Notes: generated from the sequence alone by a model not told the origin. A stretch of DNA of 64,000 nucleotides from Gracilibacillus alcaliphilus (GCF_016909015.1 NZ_JAFBFA010000025.1:13578-77577); one strand, 5' to 3'; positions 17,149-27,056 are shown, counted from the stretch's first letter. A program made the numbers and translations.

Positions 17149-19497
17149 GTGAACAAACAAAAATGGAAAAAGATTATCCTAACGGCGGTACTCATTGGTG
17201 CTGCCGTTTTTCTATGTCTTCTCTTACTTGGTACATTCGCCCAAGCTGCCGGCTTAGTCGACGATACCGTATCCGAAGATAACCTCTATTCCCTTTATCC
17301 GCTTGACCATTATCAATTAGATTTTTATGTCGATTCGGGTTGGGATTGGTTACCTTGGAACTGGGATGATGGCATAGGTAAACAAGTCATGTATGGGTTG
17401 TATACGATCACCAATTTTATTTGGATTATCAATTTATATCTTTCCAATGCGACAGGCTATTTGGTGCAGCAGGCTTATTCCTTAGACTTTATTTCTGAAA
17501 CAGCGAACGCTATCGGGAAAAACATGCAAACATTAGCTGGAATCACCCAAAAAGGATTTGGAACAGAAGGCTTTTATGTTGGTTTCCTGCTTCTATTTGT
17601 ATTAGTGTTGGGAATTTATGTGACCTACACAGGTTTAATGAAACGAGAAACGACAAAAGCGATACGAGCCATGACCAATTTTCTAGTGGTGTTTATCGTA
17701 TCGGCTGCCTTTATTGCGTTTGCCCCAACGTATATTACGAAAATTAATGACTTTTCAGCAGATATTAGTAAGGCGGCATTGGATTTAGGAAGTAAAATCC
17801 TTATGCCAAGCTCCAATAGTCAAGGAAAGGATAGTGTTGATCTGATCCGTAACAATCTCTTTTCGATTCAGATAGAACAGCCTTGGCTCTTATTGCAGTT
17901 TGATAACTCGGATAAAGAAGCGATTGGAGAAGAACGTGTTGAAAATCTGGTGTCCATCAGTCCTGACACCAACAATGGAGAAGACCGAGAAGAAGTAGTC
18001 AAGGCGGAAATTGAAGATTACGACAATAAGAATTTGACGATTACCAAGACCACTACCCGTTTAGGGATGGTCTTCTTTTTATTTCTGTTTAATATCGGGA
18101 TTTCCATATTCGTGTTTCTCTTGTCAGGGATGATGATTTTCTCACAAATTCTGTTTATTATTTTTGCGACGTTTCTACCGATCAGCTTTTTACTATCGAT
18201 GATTCCTAGCTTTGAAAATATGGGGAAACAAGCGATTTTAAAACTGTTTAATGTGATTATGTTACGGGCTGGAATCACACTTGTTATTACGATTGCCTTT
18301 AGTATTTCTTCCATGTTGTACAGCTTAACGAACACCTATCCATTTTTCTTGATTGCCTTTCTGCAAATTGTCACCTTCGCAGGCATTTATATGAAACTTG
18401 GTGACATTATGGGTATGTTTCGATTGCAAAGTAACGACAGTCAACAAGTCGGCCGGAGTGTTATGCGTCGCCCGAAACAAATGGCGTATCGCAGTGGTCG
18501 CAGGTTACAGCGTTCGATTGGGCGTACGTTGACAGGATTAACCACTGGGACAACAGTCGGAAAAATGATGAGTAAGTCAGGAAAAACACAAAACTCTTTC
18601 TCTCTTCGTCGTCCTATACAAAGCCTAAGCACTATGAGGACAAGCAAACAAGAGAAACCCAATCAGGAGAGAAAATCACTTAGTCAAAAGATCGGACAAA
18701 CGACTGGAAAAGTGTTAGACACGAAAAATCGTGTACGTGCGAATATCCAGCATAGAAAGCAACAAGTCAAAGATTTACCAACTACAGCAACGTATGCAGT
18801 AGCACAAGGAAAGGAGCACTTGAAACGTCCTGTCAAAGACTTTAAAGCAGGCATAGTACAAGCGAAAAAACAGCGACAGCGTGAACATACAGAACGGACA
18901 GCGAAACATCGGCAGACAGTTGTAGAAAAGCGGCAGGTATTGGATAGACAGCAAAAGAAACAAATGCCTACCACGCTTTCCAAACCAAAACGTATGTTAC
19001 AGAAAGAGCCTACTACTGTTTTAAAAAATACAAACCAGCCGAACAGTCTAAAAGAAAATAGGATTCCTGATGACAGAAAAAGAAGACGATTCGTCAAGCA
19101 CCAAACGATTGCAGAAAAGCGACAAGCATTAGATAGACAGCGAAAAAAACAAATGTCTACCGCCTTTTCCAATCAAAGGGGTGTTGTACCCAAAAAGCCT
19201 ATCATTTCAACGACACAGAAAGTTCAATCAGCAGAAAAAAACATGCCTGCTCATAGAAAAGCTAGACGTGTGTTGGTTCAAACCGAAGGCAAACAAGCGG
19301 TCTTTCAGCCAGACAGGAAGGTTTACCGTTCTTATAGAGACACAAAGCAGCAAGGTCGGCACTCACATCCTGTCCGATTTACCAAACAAACTCCAAAATC
19401 AGAGCAACAATCGGTGATCAAACGCCCTCCTCGAAAGCAGACACAGCAAAAATCAATACCTCCACGTCAGAAAAGAATGGTTAGGAGGAAACGATGA
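17149..19497 (+). CDS. VirB6-like conjugation membrane protein (Tn916 Orf15-like)
   Basis: This protein of about 782 residues starts at GTG 17149 behind GAGGTG. A signal-type helix (ILTAVLIGAAVFLCLLLL) is followed by an extracellular stretch and then seven or so membrane helices up to about residue 430, as in TcpH/ConG proteins that form the core of the channel. The C-terminal 350 residues are cytoplasmic, very basic and rich in Gln, Lys and Arg, with a module repeated twice (EKRQVLDRQQKKQMPTTLSK and EKRQALDRQRKKQMSTAFSN). It overlaps the next gene by four bases. Confidence 0.83.
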   Translation: MNKQKWKKIILTAVLIGAAVFLCLLLLGTFAQAAGLVDDTVSEDNLYSLYPLDHYQLDFYVDSGWDWLPWNWDDGIGKQVMYGLYTITNFIWIINLYLSNATGYLVQQAYSLDFISETANAIGKNMQTLAGITQKGFGTEGFYVGFLLLFVLVLGIYVTYTGLMKRETTKAIRAMTNFLVVFIVSAAFIAFAPTYITKINDFSADISKAALDLGSKILMPSSNSQGKDSVDLIRNNLFSIQIEQPWLLLQFDNSDKEAIGEERVENLVSISPDTNNGEDREEVVKAEIEDYDNKNLTITKTTTRLGMVFFLFLFNIGISIFVFLLSGMMIFSQILFIIFATFLPISFLLSMIPSFENMGKQAILKLFNVIMLRAGITLVITIAFSISSMLYSLTNTYPFFLIAFLQIVTFAGIYMKLGDIMGMFRLQSNDSQQVGRSVMRRPKQMAYRSGRRLQRSIGRTLTGLTTGTTVGKMMSKSGKTQNSFSLRRPIQSLSTMRTSKQEKPNQERKSLSQKIGQTTGKVLDTKNRVRANIQHRKQQVKDLPTTATYAVAQGKEHLKRPVKDFKAGIVQAKKQRQREHTERTAKHRQTVVEKRQVLDRQQKKQMPTTLSKPKRMLQKEPTTVLKNTNQPNSLKENRIPDDRKRRRFVKHQTIAEKRQALDRQRKKQMSTAFSNQRGVVPKKPIISTTQKVQSAEKNMPAHRKARRVLVQTEGKQAVFQPDRKVYRSYRDTKQQGRHSHPVRFTKQTPKSEQQSVIKRPPRKQTQQKSIPPRQKRMVRRKR

Positions 19498-20525
19498 TGA
19501 TATTTTTACGATTAAAAAGCCTGTTGACTGTTGGTGGTATAGGATTTTTGGCATTTTTAGGGTTACTTGCTTTTGTGGCTATCTTTATATCTGATGAAAC
19601 AGGAGATTTCGATTCTTCCATGGATTTAGGTTCACCAGATTATCTTCAACATATCGCTCTATCAGAAGATGTATTAGCCCATCAACCGATGGTGGAAAAA
19701 TACGCAAATAAATATGGTATTAGCGACTATGTTCCGGTATTGCTTGCGATTATTGCAGTAGAAAGTGGCGGGAATGCAGTAGACGTTATGCAAAGTAGTG
19801 AATCACTGGGATTACCACCTAACACCTTAGATACAGAAGCGTCCATTGAACAAGGAACAAAATATTTTGCGGAGTTAATAAAGTCAGCAAAAACAAAAGG
19901 TGTTGATGATAAAACTATCATGCAAGCCTATAATTACGGTGGCGGTTTTATTGATTATGTCGCAGGTCGAGGGAAAACCTATTCTTTTGAACTGGCGCAA
20001 AATTTTGCGAAAGAACGATCGGGCGGAAAGAAAGTTACCTACTCTAATCCCGTTGCATTAGAGAAAAATGGAGGTTGGAGATTTGGCTATGGCAATATGT
20101 TTTATATCGATTTGTTGCAGCTTTACCTTCGTGTGCCATCCTTTGATGATGACACCTTTCAATTAGTTATGGAAGAAGCCTTAAGATATGAAAATTACCC
20201 TTATGTTTTTGGGGGGAGCAATCCGAATACCTCTTTTGATTGCAGCGGATTAACACAATGGGTTTATCGCAAGGCTGGGATTAACTTACCTCGAACCGCT
20301 CAACAGCAATATGACGCAACGGAACACATTCCTTTATCGGAAGCAAAACCGGGTGATTTAGTGTTTTTCCATTCTACGTATAACACCGCCAATTATGTAA
20401 CTCACCTCGGCATATATGTTGGAAATAATCAAATGTATCATGCGGGTTCACCAATTGGCTATGCCGATTTAACTTCTTCTTACTGGCAAGCACATTTTGT
20501 CGGAGCAGGACGTATCAAAAACTAA
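19494..20525 (+). CDS. Bifunctional cell-wall hydrolase of the conjugation machine (Tn916 Orf14/CwlT-like)
   Basis: This 343-residue protein has an N-terminal membrane anchor (residues 10-32), a lysozyme-like muramidase domain with the catalytic Glu in AVESGGNAVD and the YNYGGGFIDYV motif, and a C-terminal NlpC/P60 endopeptidase with Cys in SFDCSGLTQW, His in THLGIYVG and a third polar residue in YHAG. CwlT opens peptidoglycan for the conjugation channel. The start is ATG 19494 behind AGGAGG (19483-19488). It is complete and followed 17 bases later by orf13. Confidence 0.9.
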   Translation: MMIFLRLKSLLTVGGIGFLAFLGLLAFVAIFISDETGDFDSSMDLGSPDYLQHIALSEDVLAHQPMVEKYANKYGISDYVPVLLAIIAVESGGNAVDVMQSSESLGLPPNTLDTEASIEQGTKYFAELIKSAKTKGVDDKTIMQAYNYGGGFIDYVAGRGKTYSFELAQNFAKERSGGKKVTYSNPVALEKNGGWRFGYGNMFYIDLLQLYLRVPSFDDDTFQLVMEEALRYENYPYVFGGSNPNTSFDCSGLTQWVYRKAGINLPRTAQQQYDATEHIPLSEAKPGDLVFFHSTYNTANYVTHLGIYVGNNQMYHAGSPIGYADLTSSYWQAHFVGAGRIKN

Positions 20526-20542
20526 GGAAAGGTTGGGATAGC

Positions 20543-21454
20543 ATGAAGCTACCTTTTAGTAAAAAAGAAAAACAGACACAGCCAAAGAAATTAAAAAAGG
20601 TAAAAGTGAGAACCATTGGAAAGCATAAAAAGTCGGTTCTTTTTTTGTGGATTCTATTAATCAGCAGTCTTGCCTTTGGAATCTATAAAAACTTTACAGC
20701 AATTGATCAGCATACCATTCATGAAACAAAAGTCATTGAAGAGCATATGCAGGACACAAGCGCTATGGAGAGTTTTACGAAAGATTTTGTGAAAGACTAT
20801 TATACGTGGGTAAATAACACAGAAGCATTGGAAGAACGAACCGATAAGCTTCAGCGCTATTTAACAGAAGAATTGCAAGTCTTAAACGTTGACATGGTTC
20901 GAGAAGATATTCCGACCAGTTCCAGTGTAAAAGATATAAGTATTTGGTCGATTACAGAAGAAACAGAAGCTACTTTCTCGGTCGTCTACTCTGTACAACA
21001 ACAGATTAAGGAAGACAAGGAGAGCAAGTTAACAAATTCAACTTATCGCATAGCACTTCATCAGGACGAACAAGGGAACCTTGTTATTACCCAAAATCCT
21101 ACCTTATGGAGTAAGCCCGAGAAAGCAACCTATACACCTGAACAAAGAAAAAATAACGGTACGGTAGATTCTTCAACGATGGAAGAAGTCACTTTATTTT
21201 TAGAAACGTTCTTTGCTTCTTATCCTACTGCAACAGATCAAGAACTGGCTTATTATGTAGAAAACAATGCCCTCCCACCTATTGAAAAAGATTATACGTT
21301 TTCTGAACTTGTTAATCCAGTCTTTCAAGAACAAGATAATCAAATAAAGGTGTGGGTGACGGTAAAGTATTTGGAGGAGGTGACAAAAGCGACACAGCTT
21401 TCTCAATACGAGCTCATCCTAGAAAAAGATACAAATTGGATGATTGTCGAATAA
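20543..21454 (+). CDS. Conjugation channel protein TcpC family (Tn916 Orf13-like)
   Basis: This 303-residue protein has a basic cytoplasmic start (KKLKKVKVRTIGKHKKS), one membrane helix (about 30-50) and an extracellular part with two NTF2-like domains, the TcpC/ConH plan. It is a bitopic component of the Gram-positive conjugation channel. The SD AAAGGTTGGGAT precedes ATG 20543. It ends the conjugation operon, and a terminator follows at 21483. Confidence 0.85.
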   Translation: MKLPFSKKEKQTQPKKLKKVKVRTIGKHKKSVLFLWILLISSLAFGIYKNFTAIDQHTIHETKVIEEHMQDTSAMESFTKDFVKDYYTWVNNTEALEERTDKLQRYLTEELQVLNVDMVREDIPTSSSVKDISIWSITEETEATFSVVYSVQQQIKEDKESKLTNSTYRIALHQDEQGNLVITQNPTLWSKPEKATYTPEQRKNNGTVDSSTMEEVTLFLETFFASYPTATDQELAYYVENNALPPIEKDYTFSELVNPVFQEQDNQIKVWVTVKYLEEVTKATQLSQYELILEKDTNWMIVE

Positions 21455-21482
21455 GAAAACTTCATGGAGCTTCCAAGTAAAA

Positions 21483-21530
21483 CCATCACTATTTGTTTGA
21501 TTAGCATAGAACAAGTAGTGATGGCTTCTT
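21483..21530 (+). terminator. Terminator of the conjugation operon
   Basis: CCATCACTA (21483-21491) pairs with TAGTGATGG (21516-21524), followed by CTTCTTCT. The stem is perfect; the T-tract is interrupted. Confidence 0.6.
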
Positions 21531-21537
21531 CTAAAAG

Positions 21538-21723
21538 CTATTGTCCATCTTCTTCAATACGAAACAGTTCATTCATATCTTTAATATTTAGTGTATTCAC
21601 GATTTTATCTAAATGATCTAATTGTATTCGTTGTCGTCTATTATTTGTTAGTGCACTAAGCGTATCATGTCGAATACCAGTTTTAATGTGTAATTGAGTA
21701 ACAGACACGTTATCGGGTGTCAC
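21538..21723 (-). pseudogene. XRE-family helix-turn-helix regulator, probable N-terminal truncation
   Basis: The 61-residue frame contains VTQLHIKTGIRHDTLSALTN followed by LDHLDKIVNTLNI, a Cro/C1-type HTH. Full-length relatives begin with about ten more residues; here only a GTG without SD is available. In Tn916 an HTH repressor (orf9) is found between orf13 and the sigma-like gene in the same orientation, so this may be its relic. Confidence 0.5.
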
Positions 21724-21882
21724 TAGTCATGTTATTCCAAAATTAGGAAAATGACGTGCGTTTTGATTAAGTAACTACTTTGTAGATTTGCATGTTCATA
21801 ATTATCTGGAAAAACCAATATGACAGTATAAGACAAAATAGAGGCTGTTTATATAATCTAGAAGGTAAGTAAGATCGAAAAA

Positions 21883-21913
21883 ACATCTGCTTTATCTAAA
21901 TGCTGAGCGATGT
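21883..21913 (-). terminator. Terminator of the PepSY gene
   Basis: On the minus strand ACATCGCT pairs with AGCAGATGT (one bulged A), followed by TTTTTTC. It begins at the gene's stop codon. Confidence 0.65.
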
Positions 21914-21914
21914 C

Positions 21915-23258
21915 TTAAGACACTGCTTTTTTCTTGAAATACAAAATATATTCAATAATTAACACAAGAATAATAGATAGTCCAAACAATGGCATCAACA
22001 TACCAAGTACTATTAACATCAATATAACAGAAATAGAAACTGGTTTGTTAACTCTTTTGGGGAGTATTTTAGGAAAGCTTTTGGTACGTTTGATCCAAGA
22101 TACAAAACCAATTACGATAGTACCCAAAAATGCAATACAGACCAATAGGTTCATTATTTTATTTGGCAAACCAAATAAATGACCCTCATGTAATGGAATG
22201 CCCCAAGTAAACCATTTACCAATGATACCATACTCTTCATAATCCACTTTTCCTAGCTTTTCGCCGCTATATTGATCATAATAAACGGTTGTTTCTTCAT
22301 CTGGTGAAACATCCAGCCCAGTGACACCTGAATTACTCCCTTTAGATACAGTGAATACGCCTTTTTCATCTGATGGATATACAATAGAAAACGGCTTAGA
22401 AATACCCTCTTCTTGAGCGATACTACTAATTTCATCAACTGTTATTTGGTTAGGTAAATTAGTAACTGAACCTAGTGTGCCATGATGATCAGCATGTCCT
22501 TTATGTTCATCATTATCAGACATTGGTTCTTTTTTACTTCTAGTCGCCCAAGGAATCTCATTAACGTCTGAATTAGGTGGATTATAACGTAACTCTGTAC
22601 GTCCTAAATTTGGATAATCTTCTCCCAACTTACTAATATGACTTCCCATGAATGCTGACCATGGAAGACCAGTTAATACAATAACAAACAATGGTATGGC
22701 TAGAATTAATCCTAATAAAGCATGCCATTTTTGAAATCTTAATTTCTTATTTTTATTCGTAATGAGTTTCTTTTTAACTAACATATAAGTTCCAGAAACA
22801 ATCATGAAAATAGTCCAACATGCAGTTAACTCTACCAGATAGTTAATAAATGTGTTTTCCGTAAATAGTGAACTATGTACGTTTCTCATTACATTAGAAT
22901 AAGTATATTTAGTTTCTTGGCTAGCAACTATTTGATTGTTTTCATCTAAAAAGATATACTGTTGATTCCCATCTTCATTACTAATTGTTACTCTATCATT
23001 ATAAGGTTCTTCCATAATACTAATCTTGTTTATACTGTAACCATTATACGTTTCCTCAATCTCTTTAACGGCTTGTTTAAGTGTTTGTTGTTCAGTTTCT
23101 TCACTTTTACCAAAAAATTCATGTTGATATATTTTATTTTCCACATCAGTGAAAAAAAGATACCCGATACCTGATAAAGTTAACGTAAGTAATAATGGAG
23201 TGATAAACAATGCTGCATAAAAATGAAACCTTTGTAAAGGATTATAGGTATTTTTCAA
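21915..23258 (-). CDS. PepSY-domain membrane protein (PiuB-like)
   Basis: This 447-residue protein has an N-terminal helix (LITPLLLTLTLSGIGYLFF), an extracytoplasmic PepSY domain of about 100 residues, three central helices, a second extracytoplasmic domain with a His-rich patch (DNDEHKGHADHHG), and C-terminal helices. The conserved PepSY_TM motifs NPLQRFHFY and RFQKWHALLGL are present. Members are linked to siderophore reduction or heme and copper handling. The start is TTG 23258 behind GGAGTG. The position beside the nos-like genes and the His-rich patch suggest metal, perhaps copper, homeostasis; this is inference. Confidence 0.78.
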   Translation of the reverse strand: MKNTYNPLQRFHFYAALFITPLLLTLTLSGIGYLFFTDVENKIYQHEFFGKSEETEQQTLKQAVKEIEETYNGYSINKISIMEEPYNDRVTISNEDGNQQYIFLDENNQIVASQETKYTYSNVMRNVHSSLFTENTFINYLVELTACWTIFMIVSGTYMLVKKKLITNKNKKLRFQKWHALLGLILAIPLFVIVLTGLPWSAFMGSHISKLGEDYPNLGRTELRYNPPNSDVNEIPWATRSKKEPMSDNDEHKGHADHHGTLGSVTNLPNQITVDEISSIAQEEGISKPFSIVYPSDEKGVFTVSKGSNSGVTGLDVSPDEETTVYYDQYSGEKLGKVDYEEYGIIGKWFTWGIPLHEGHLFGLPNKIMNLLVCIAFLGTIVIGFVSWIKRTKSFPKILPKRVNKPVSISVILMLIVLGMLMPLFGLSIILVLIIEYILYFKKKAVS

Positions 23259-23463
23259 ATTAAGTTACACTCCTTTTTATTCTTTTATAAACATCTTTGG
23301 CTCATATACATATAAGCACGTTTTATCGCAGTGTAACTGGCTAGGACTGCGATTACTCGCTCCATCGAAGAGCTTTTGTAAGACTCCTGCTTCAAGCAAT
23401 AAGGGATCTCGTCATTTCTAAGTGGGAGATCCAACAGCAAGTAACGGCCCGATTAGTTGAACT
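23259..23463. other. Intergenic with a 7-bp hairpin
   Basis: GGATCTC (23404-23410) pairs with GAGATCC (23426-23432). The stretch around it resembles the structured ends of IS200/IS605 elements, but no transposase is near. It could equally be the terminator region of the ABC gene ending at 23464. No ORF is supported. Confidence 0.3.
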
Positions 23464-24189
23464 TTATTTTTCTTGAATAGAATTGCAATAAAGCTGTTGA
23501 AATGTTTCATATAAACCGGTATCACGGTACTGATTAATTGGAGTTTTACTAATCACCTCACCTTCACTAAGAAACAAAACTTCATCAGCAATTTGTTCAG
23601 CAATATGAAGGTCATGAGTTGAAAAGATAATTGTTTGTCCATTTTTTTTAGCTTGTAGCATAAGATCGCAAAATTGTTTCACCCAATATGGGTCTAATCC
23701 GTTCGTCGGCTCATCCAAGATAAGTATATTTGGATTTGCCAAGAGTGCTTGAGCTAACAAAAGACGTTGATTCATTCCTTTTGAGAAGTTACCTACCTTC
23801 TCATTTAATTTATCAAGGAGACCCACTTCTTCTAATGTTTCTTCGTATCTTGTCTTACCAATGCTTTTGATTTTTGAATAAAAGTGAATCGTTTCTTTTG
23901 TTGTCATTGACTTTTGAAACTGAAAATCATCAGGCATATAACCAAATTGCTTTAAAAATAGCTGTTTATGTTTTTTTCTATTCAGTCCATTGATTGTTAC
24001 ATGTCCTGTCGTTGGTTTAATCAACCCCACAATCAAGCGGATAAGTGTACTTTTACCTGCCCCGTTACCGCCACATAAAGCAAGTATCTTCCCACTGGAA
24101 AGGTGATAATCGAGAGGCAGCAGTAATTGCTTTTTCTTGTTACGTTTCGATAAACCTTGTATATCAACTGCTATGTCACACTGTTCCAT
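23464..24189 (-). CDS. NosF-like ABC transporter ATP-binding protein
   Basis: This 241-residue ATPase has Walker A GGNGAGKST, a signature variant NFSKGMNQR (Lys for the usual second Gly position), Walker B ILILDEPTNGLD and switch His in FSTHDLHIA. ATG 24189 behind GAGGTGAATATA is preferred over upstream codons. It overlaps the permease gene by 14 bases. In nos clusters NosF with NosY supplies an S- or Cu-related ligand for NosZ assembly. As no nosZ is visible here the substrate is open. Confidence 0.78.
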   Translation of the reverse strand: MEQCDIAVDIQGLSKRNKKKQLLLPLDYHLSSGKILALCGGNGAGKSTLIRLIVGLIKPTTGHVTINGLNRKKHKQLFLKQFGYMPDDFQFQKSMTTKETIHFYSKIKSIGKTRYEETLEEVGLLDKLNEKVGNFSKGMNQRLLLAQALLANPNILILDEPTNGLDPYWVKQFCDLMLQAKKNGQTIIFSTHDLHIAEQIADEVLFLSEGEVISKTPINQYRDTGLYETFQQLYCNSIQEK

Positions 24190-25009
24190 TATATTCACCT
24201 CTGCTCCAGATAAAACCACCAATAAATACGGATAGGAGTATCCAACTTAAAATTATTGCCGAAAAAATAAGTAATCCATTGTTACTCGTTGCCCATGTAA
24301 TCCACTGATAATAGTCTGGACCAAAAGCTGAACCAGCTCCCATTTTCATAATGGAAAAAACACGAACAAATTCTGCAGGATTTAAAAGGGTCAGCGCTTG
24401 TAAGATAGGTTGAACTAATTTATACGATGGTAAATGACTGAGTGTACTAATCATTAACAATGGCCAAATCATAATGGTCAAAAACCATACTGTTATTCCC
24501 AGGACAAGTGATTGCCAACGATTCTTCACAATGGAACCGATGAGTAGAGCGATACTTAAATAAACCAACGCTAAAACAATAGAGAATAGTAAAAAGAAAG
24601 TTAACGTACTCATACTTAATCTTTGTCCAAATACTAGGGTGATAGTTCCAGCAAGTCCAAAACTAAAAAAGAGCATAGCTACAAGGATAACAGCTAGACC
24701 GAGCCATTTTCCCCATAAAAACGTATAGACGGAGATTGGATAGGTAGAAAGTAATCCCCACTGACCATCTTCTTTTTCACTGGTTACTGAAAATCCCCCA
24801 AGTAACAGGGTAATTAACGGTAATAAATATAAAGTCATGTTTATTACCGTTCCAGTCATATCATTATATCCTTCGACAGTTCCAACACCTGATTGTAACA
24901 ATAATATAGCAATTGTAAATATATTCAAAAGGATTAAAAAGGCATAGGTCCAAGAGTTTCTGAATCCTAGTTTTATTTCTCTCTTCGCTACTGTTAGGAT
25001 ATGCAACAT
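24176..25009 (-). CDS. NosY-like ABC-2 permease
   Basis: This 277-residue protein has six membrane helices. It starts MLHILTVAKREIKLGFRN, the typical NosY beginning, and has the conserved SEKEDGQWGLLSTYPIS patch before the second helix. It is expected to form a transporter with the ATPase downstream. It lies between the NosL-like lipoprotein gene and the ATPase gene in one minus-strand operon. Confidence 0.8.
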   Translation of the reverse strand: MLHILTVAKREIKLGFRNSWTYAFLILLNIFTIAILLLQSGVGTVEGYNDMTGTVINMTLYLLPLITLLLGGFSVTSEKEDGQWGLLSTYPISVYTFLWGKWLGLAVILVAMLFFSFGLAGTITLVFGQRLSMSTLTFFLLFSIVLALVYLSIALLIGSIVKNRWQSLVLGITVWFLTIMIWPLLMISTLSHLPSYKLVQPILQALTLLNPAEFVRVFSIMKMGAGSAFGPDYYQWITWATSNNGLLIFSAIILSWILLSVFIGGFIWSRGEYNGTV

Positions 25010-25027
25010 GTTATCACCTTTATCTTA

Positions 25028-25693
25028 TCATTCTGCTTCGTGATTATTGTCTTCTCCATGACCATGTTCATTGTCGTGCTCACCTTCGTGATCGCTGTCT
25101 TCTCCATGACCATGTTCTCCTTCATTGTCGTGTCCATCTCCATGATTGTGTCCACCTTCGTGATCATGCTTCAGCATTTTCCATTCGTGATCGTATAAAT
25201 CAGTAGCACTTAAGAGTTCGCCAAAGCCATTTTCTTCTATATATTCTTCTGCTTCTTGACTATCTTTAAATGAAATGACGCCAAATCCCATCGGTGTACT
25301 GATTTCCTCATCATGAACAAACGTTGCATCCTCAAGTTGAATCCATTCCCTCGTATGAAAGTCGCGTACAAATTTTGCTCCAATATCGTCTTCCCCGTTT
25401 TCCTCTAACCACACAAACATATCGCCTATATCATCATACTTTAATGATTTTTCATTTTTCAATATAATCTGTGTTGCATGCTCATCATCTGCAATAGCCA
25501 TTCCACATACGACACAAACATCTTTATCTGGATCAATAGGTTCTGGTTCATACGCTAACTCAGTAGCTTCCGCTGATTCTGTATCTTCAGCCTCCGTATT
25601 TTCTCCTTCGTCTGTATTATCGTTATCCCCACATGCAGCTAAAATCAACGTAAACATTGTTAAAAACGTAAATAATAAACTAAACTTTTTCAT
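25028..25693 (-). CDS. NosL-family copper-binding lipoprotein with His-rich tail
   Basis: This 221-residue protein has a lipobox LAAC at residues 18-21, an acidic linker, then the NosL core with DVCVVCGMAIADDEHA, which holds the Cys-x-x-Cys-Gly-Met copper site, and FVRDFHTREW. The last 45 residues are a His/Glu/Asp/Gly repeat (EGEHGHGEDSDHEGEHDN), which is likely a metal sponge and has a repetitive DNA sequence. NosL delivers Cu(I) to nitrous-oxide reductase in denitrifiers. Here it may feed another copper enzyme. The gene overlaps nosD-like by 14 bases. Confidence 0.83.
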   Translation of the reverse strand: MKKFSLLFTFLTMFTLILAACGDNDNTDEGENTEAEDTESAEATELAYEPEPIDPDKDVCVVCGMAIADDEHATQIILKNEKSLKYDDIGDMFVWLEENGEDDIGAKFVRDFHTREWIQLEDATFVHDEEISTPMGFGVISFKDSQEAEEYIEENGFGELLSATDLYDHEWKMLKHDHEGGHNHGDGHDNEGEHGHGEDSDHEGEHDNEHGHGEDNNHEAE

Positions 25694-27056
25694 TCTTTCT
25701 TACCCCCAAATAAATAATAAATATACTAATAATCAGTAAAGACATACAACATAAGAAAATAGTTCCTTGATTGACAGGTTGATTGTCTGAGGCAGCTAAT
25801 GGATTTTCCATTAATGGAGACACATCAACGAGTTGTTGGTCGACAGGTGTAGAAATAAGTTGTTCAAGAAATACCATTCCGGGCGACTGAAATAATAATT
25901 GAAAAGGTGAATATTCACGTGTTATATTCAAGAAAAATGGATCAACGTTATATGTTAAGTCACTCGTTTGATTACCAGTTATATCTAAGCCAAGATGATC
26001 TCCCCAATAATTTTGATTCGTATTATTATCGGAGCTCTCCGTTGCTTGGCCTTGCACAACATTTGCTACAAATGAATTGTTAACAATATCATTATTTTCA
26101 GCCCTTTTAAATTGCATACCGATATAATTACCTTGTACCTTATTAAAGGCTAATTTATTGTCACTCGCACTTTCAATAAGAAATCCTATCCGGTTATTCA
26201 CAATTGAATTTTCCGAGATGGTGGCTCCCGTCGTATCAAAAATATACAAGCCTAGCGATTGAATATTTTTCTGATTGTTTCTTAATATATTATGTTTCGC
26301 TACTGTTCCTTCGTCTCCCATAATATACATACCACTTATATTTTCAAACGATTCATTTTCCATAAGTTCAGTATTTTTTGTAAACATAAGATGAGTTCCA
26401 TATCGAGAATGGGAGATAATATTACGATGGATTTTATTTTCATTACCTTTTTCAATATAAATACCATCTTGAACATATTTGATTTGTGTATCATAGATTT
26501 CATTATCATGCGATTCCCATAAGTCAATCCCATGCTTTCGGTTTTTTATTGATTCATTTTCATTTCCTACAATGCTAACATTTGATAGAATATTAGCATT
26601 CGCTTGACCTAACTGGATTCCGTAACTGTTTGTAAGAATATTGATTTCATTTAATACATTATCGTCACCATTTATTAAAATGGCAGGCGCCTTACTGTCA
26701 GTAGCTATATGCTTAACATTCAAATTTTCAATTATTACATTATTTGACTTGATGGTAATAGCAGGATTGGAACCTTTTTGTAGCAATGTTGCATTTTCGT
26801 CACCAACAAGATGAATAGGCTTGTCGATAACAATACTTTCCTCATATTCACCTTCACTCAGTTTAATAGTCTCGCTAACTTGTGATTCTTTCATTTGCTG
26901 TTGAATAGATTTTTCTTGTGCATTTACATAAACAGGAGAAAATAAGATCAACAGTAATCCGAATGCCACGATAATAAAATCTTTTCTAATACTAAACACC
27001 TCCTTTATAAGCCTGCAAGCTTCACTTATTCGAATAATAATATTTAGTTCGTTCAT
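25680..27056 (-). CDS. NosD-like right-handed beta-helix protein
   Basis: This protein of about 440-458 residues has a signal sequence (FIIVAFGLLLILFSPVYVNA), then about ten parallel beta-helix (CASH/PbH1) turns such as HSRYGTHLMFTKNTELMEN, and a C-terminal membrane helix. NosD is the extracytoplasmic partner of NosFY in Cu-site maturation. The start is uncertain: ATG 27056 has no SD, while AAAGGAGG lies directly before the codons for VFSIRK at about 26999, where only GTG or ATT is available. The gene heads a minus-strand operon nosD-nosL-nosY-nosF. Confidence 0.78.
   Translation of the reverse strand: MNELNIIIRISEACRLIKEVFSIRKDFIIVAFGLLLILFSPVYVNAQEKSIQQQMKESQVSETIKLSEGEYEESIVIDKPIHLVGDENATLLQKGSNPAITIKSNNVIIENLNVKHIATDSKAPAILINGDDNVLNEINILTNSYGIQLGQANANILSNVSIVGNENESIKNRKHGIDLWESHDNEIYDTQIKYVQDGIYIEKGNENKIHRNIISHSRYGTHLMFTKNTELMENESFENISGMYIMGDEGTVAKHNILRNNQKNIQSLGLYIFDTTGATISENSIVNNRIGFLIESASDNKLAFNKVQGNYIGMQFKRAENNDIVNNSFVANVVQGQATESSDNNTNQNYWGDHLGLDITGNQTSDLTYNVDPFFLNITREYSPFQLLFQSPGMVFLEQLISTPVDQQLVDVSPLMENPLAASDNQPVNQGTIFLCCMSLLIISIFIIYLGVRKNEKV

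Noticed and set aside
25001..25198. Plus-strand ORF of 65 hydrophobic codons
   Set aside because: It is the antisense image of the His/Glu/Asp repeat tail of the NosL-like gene.
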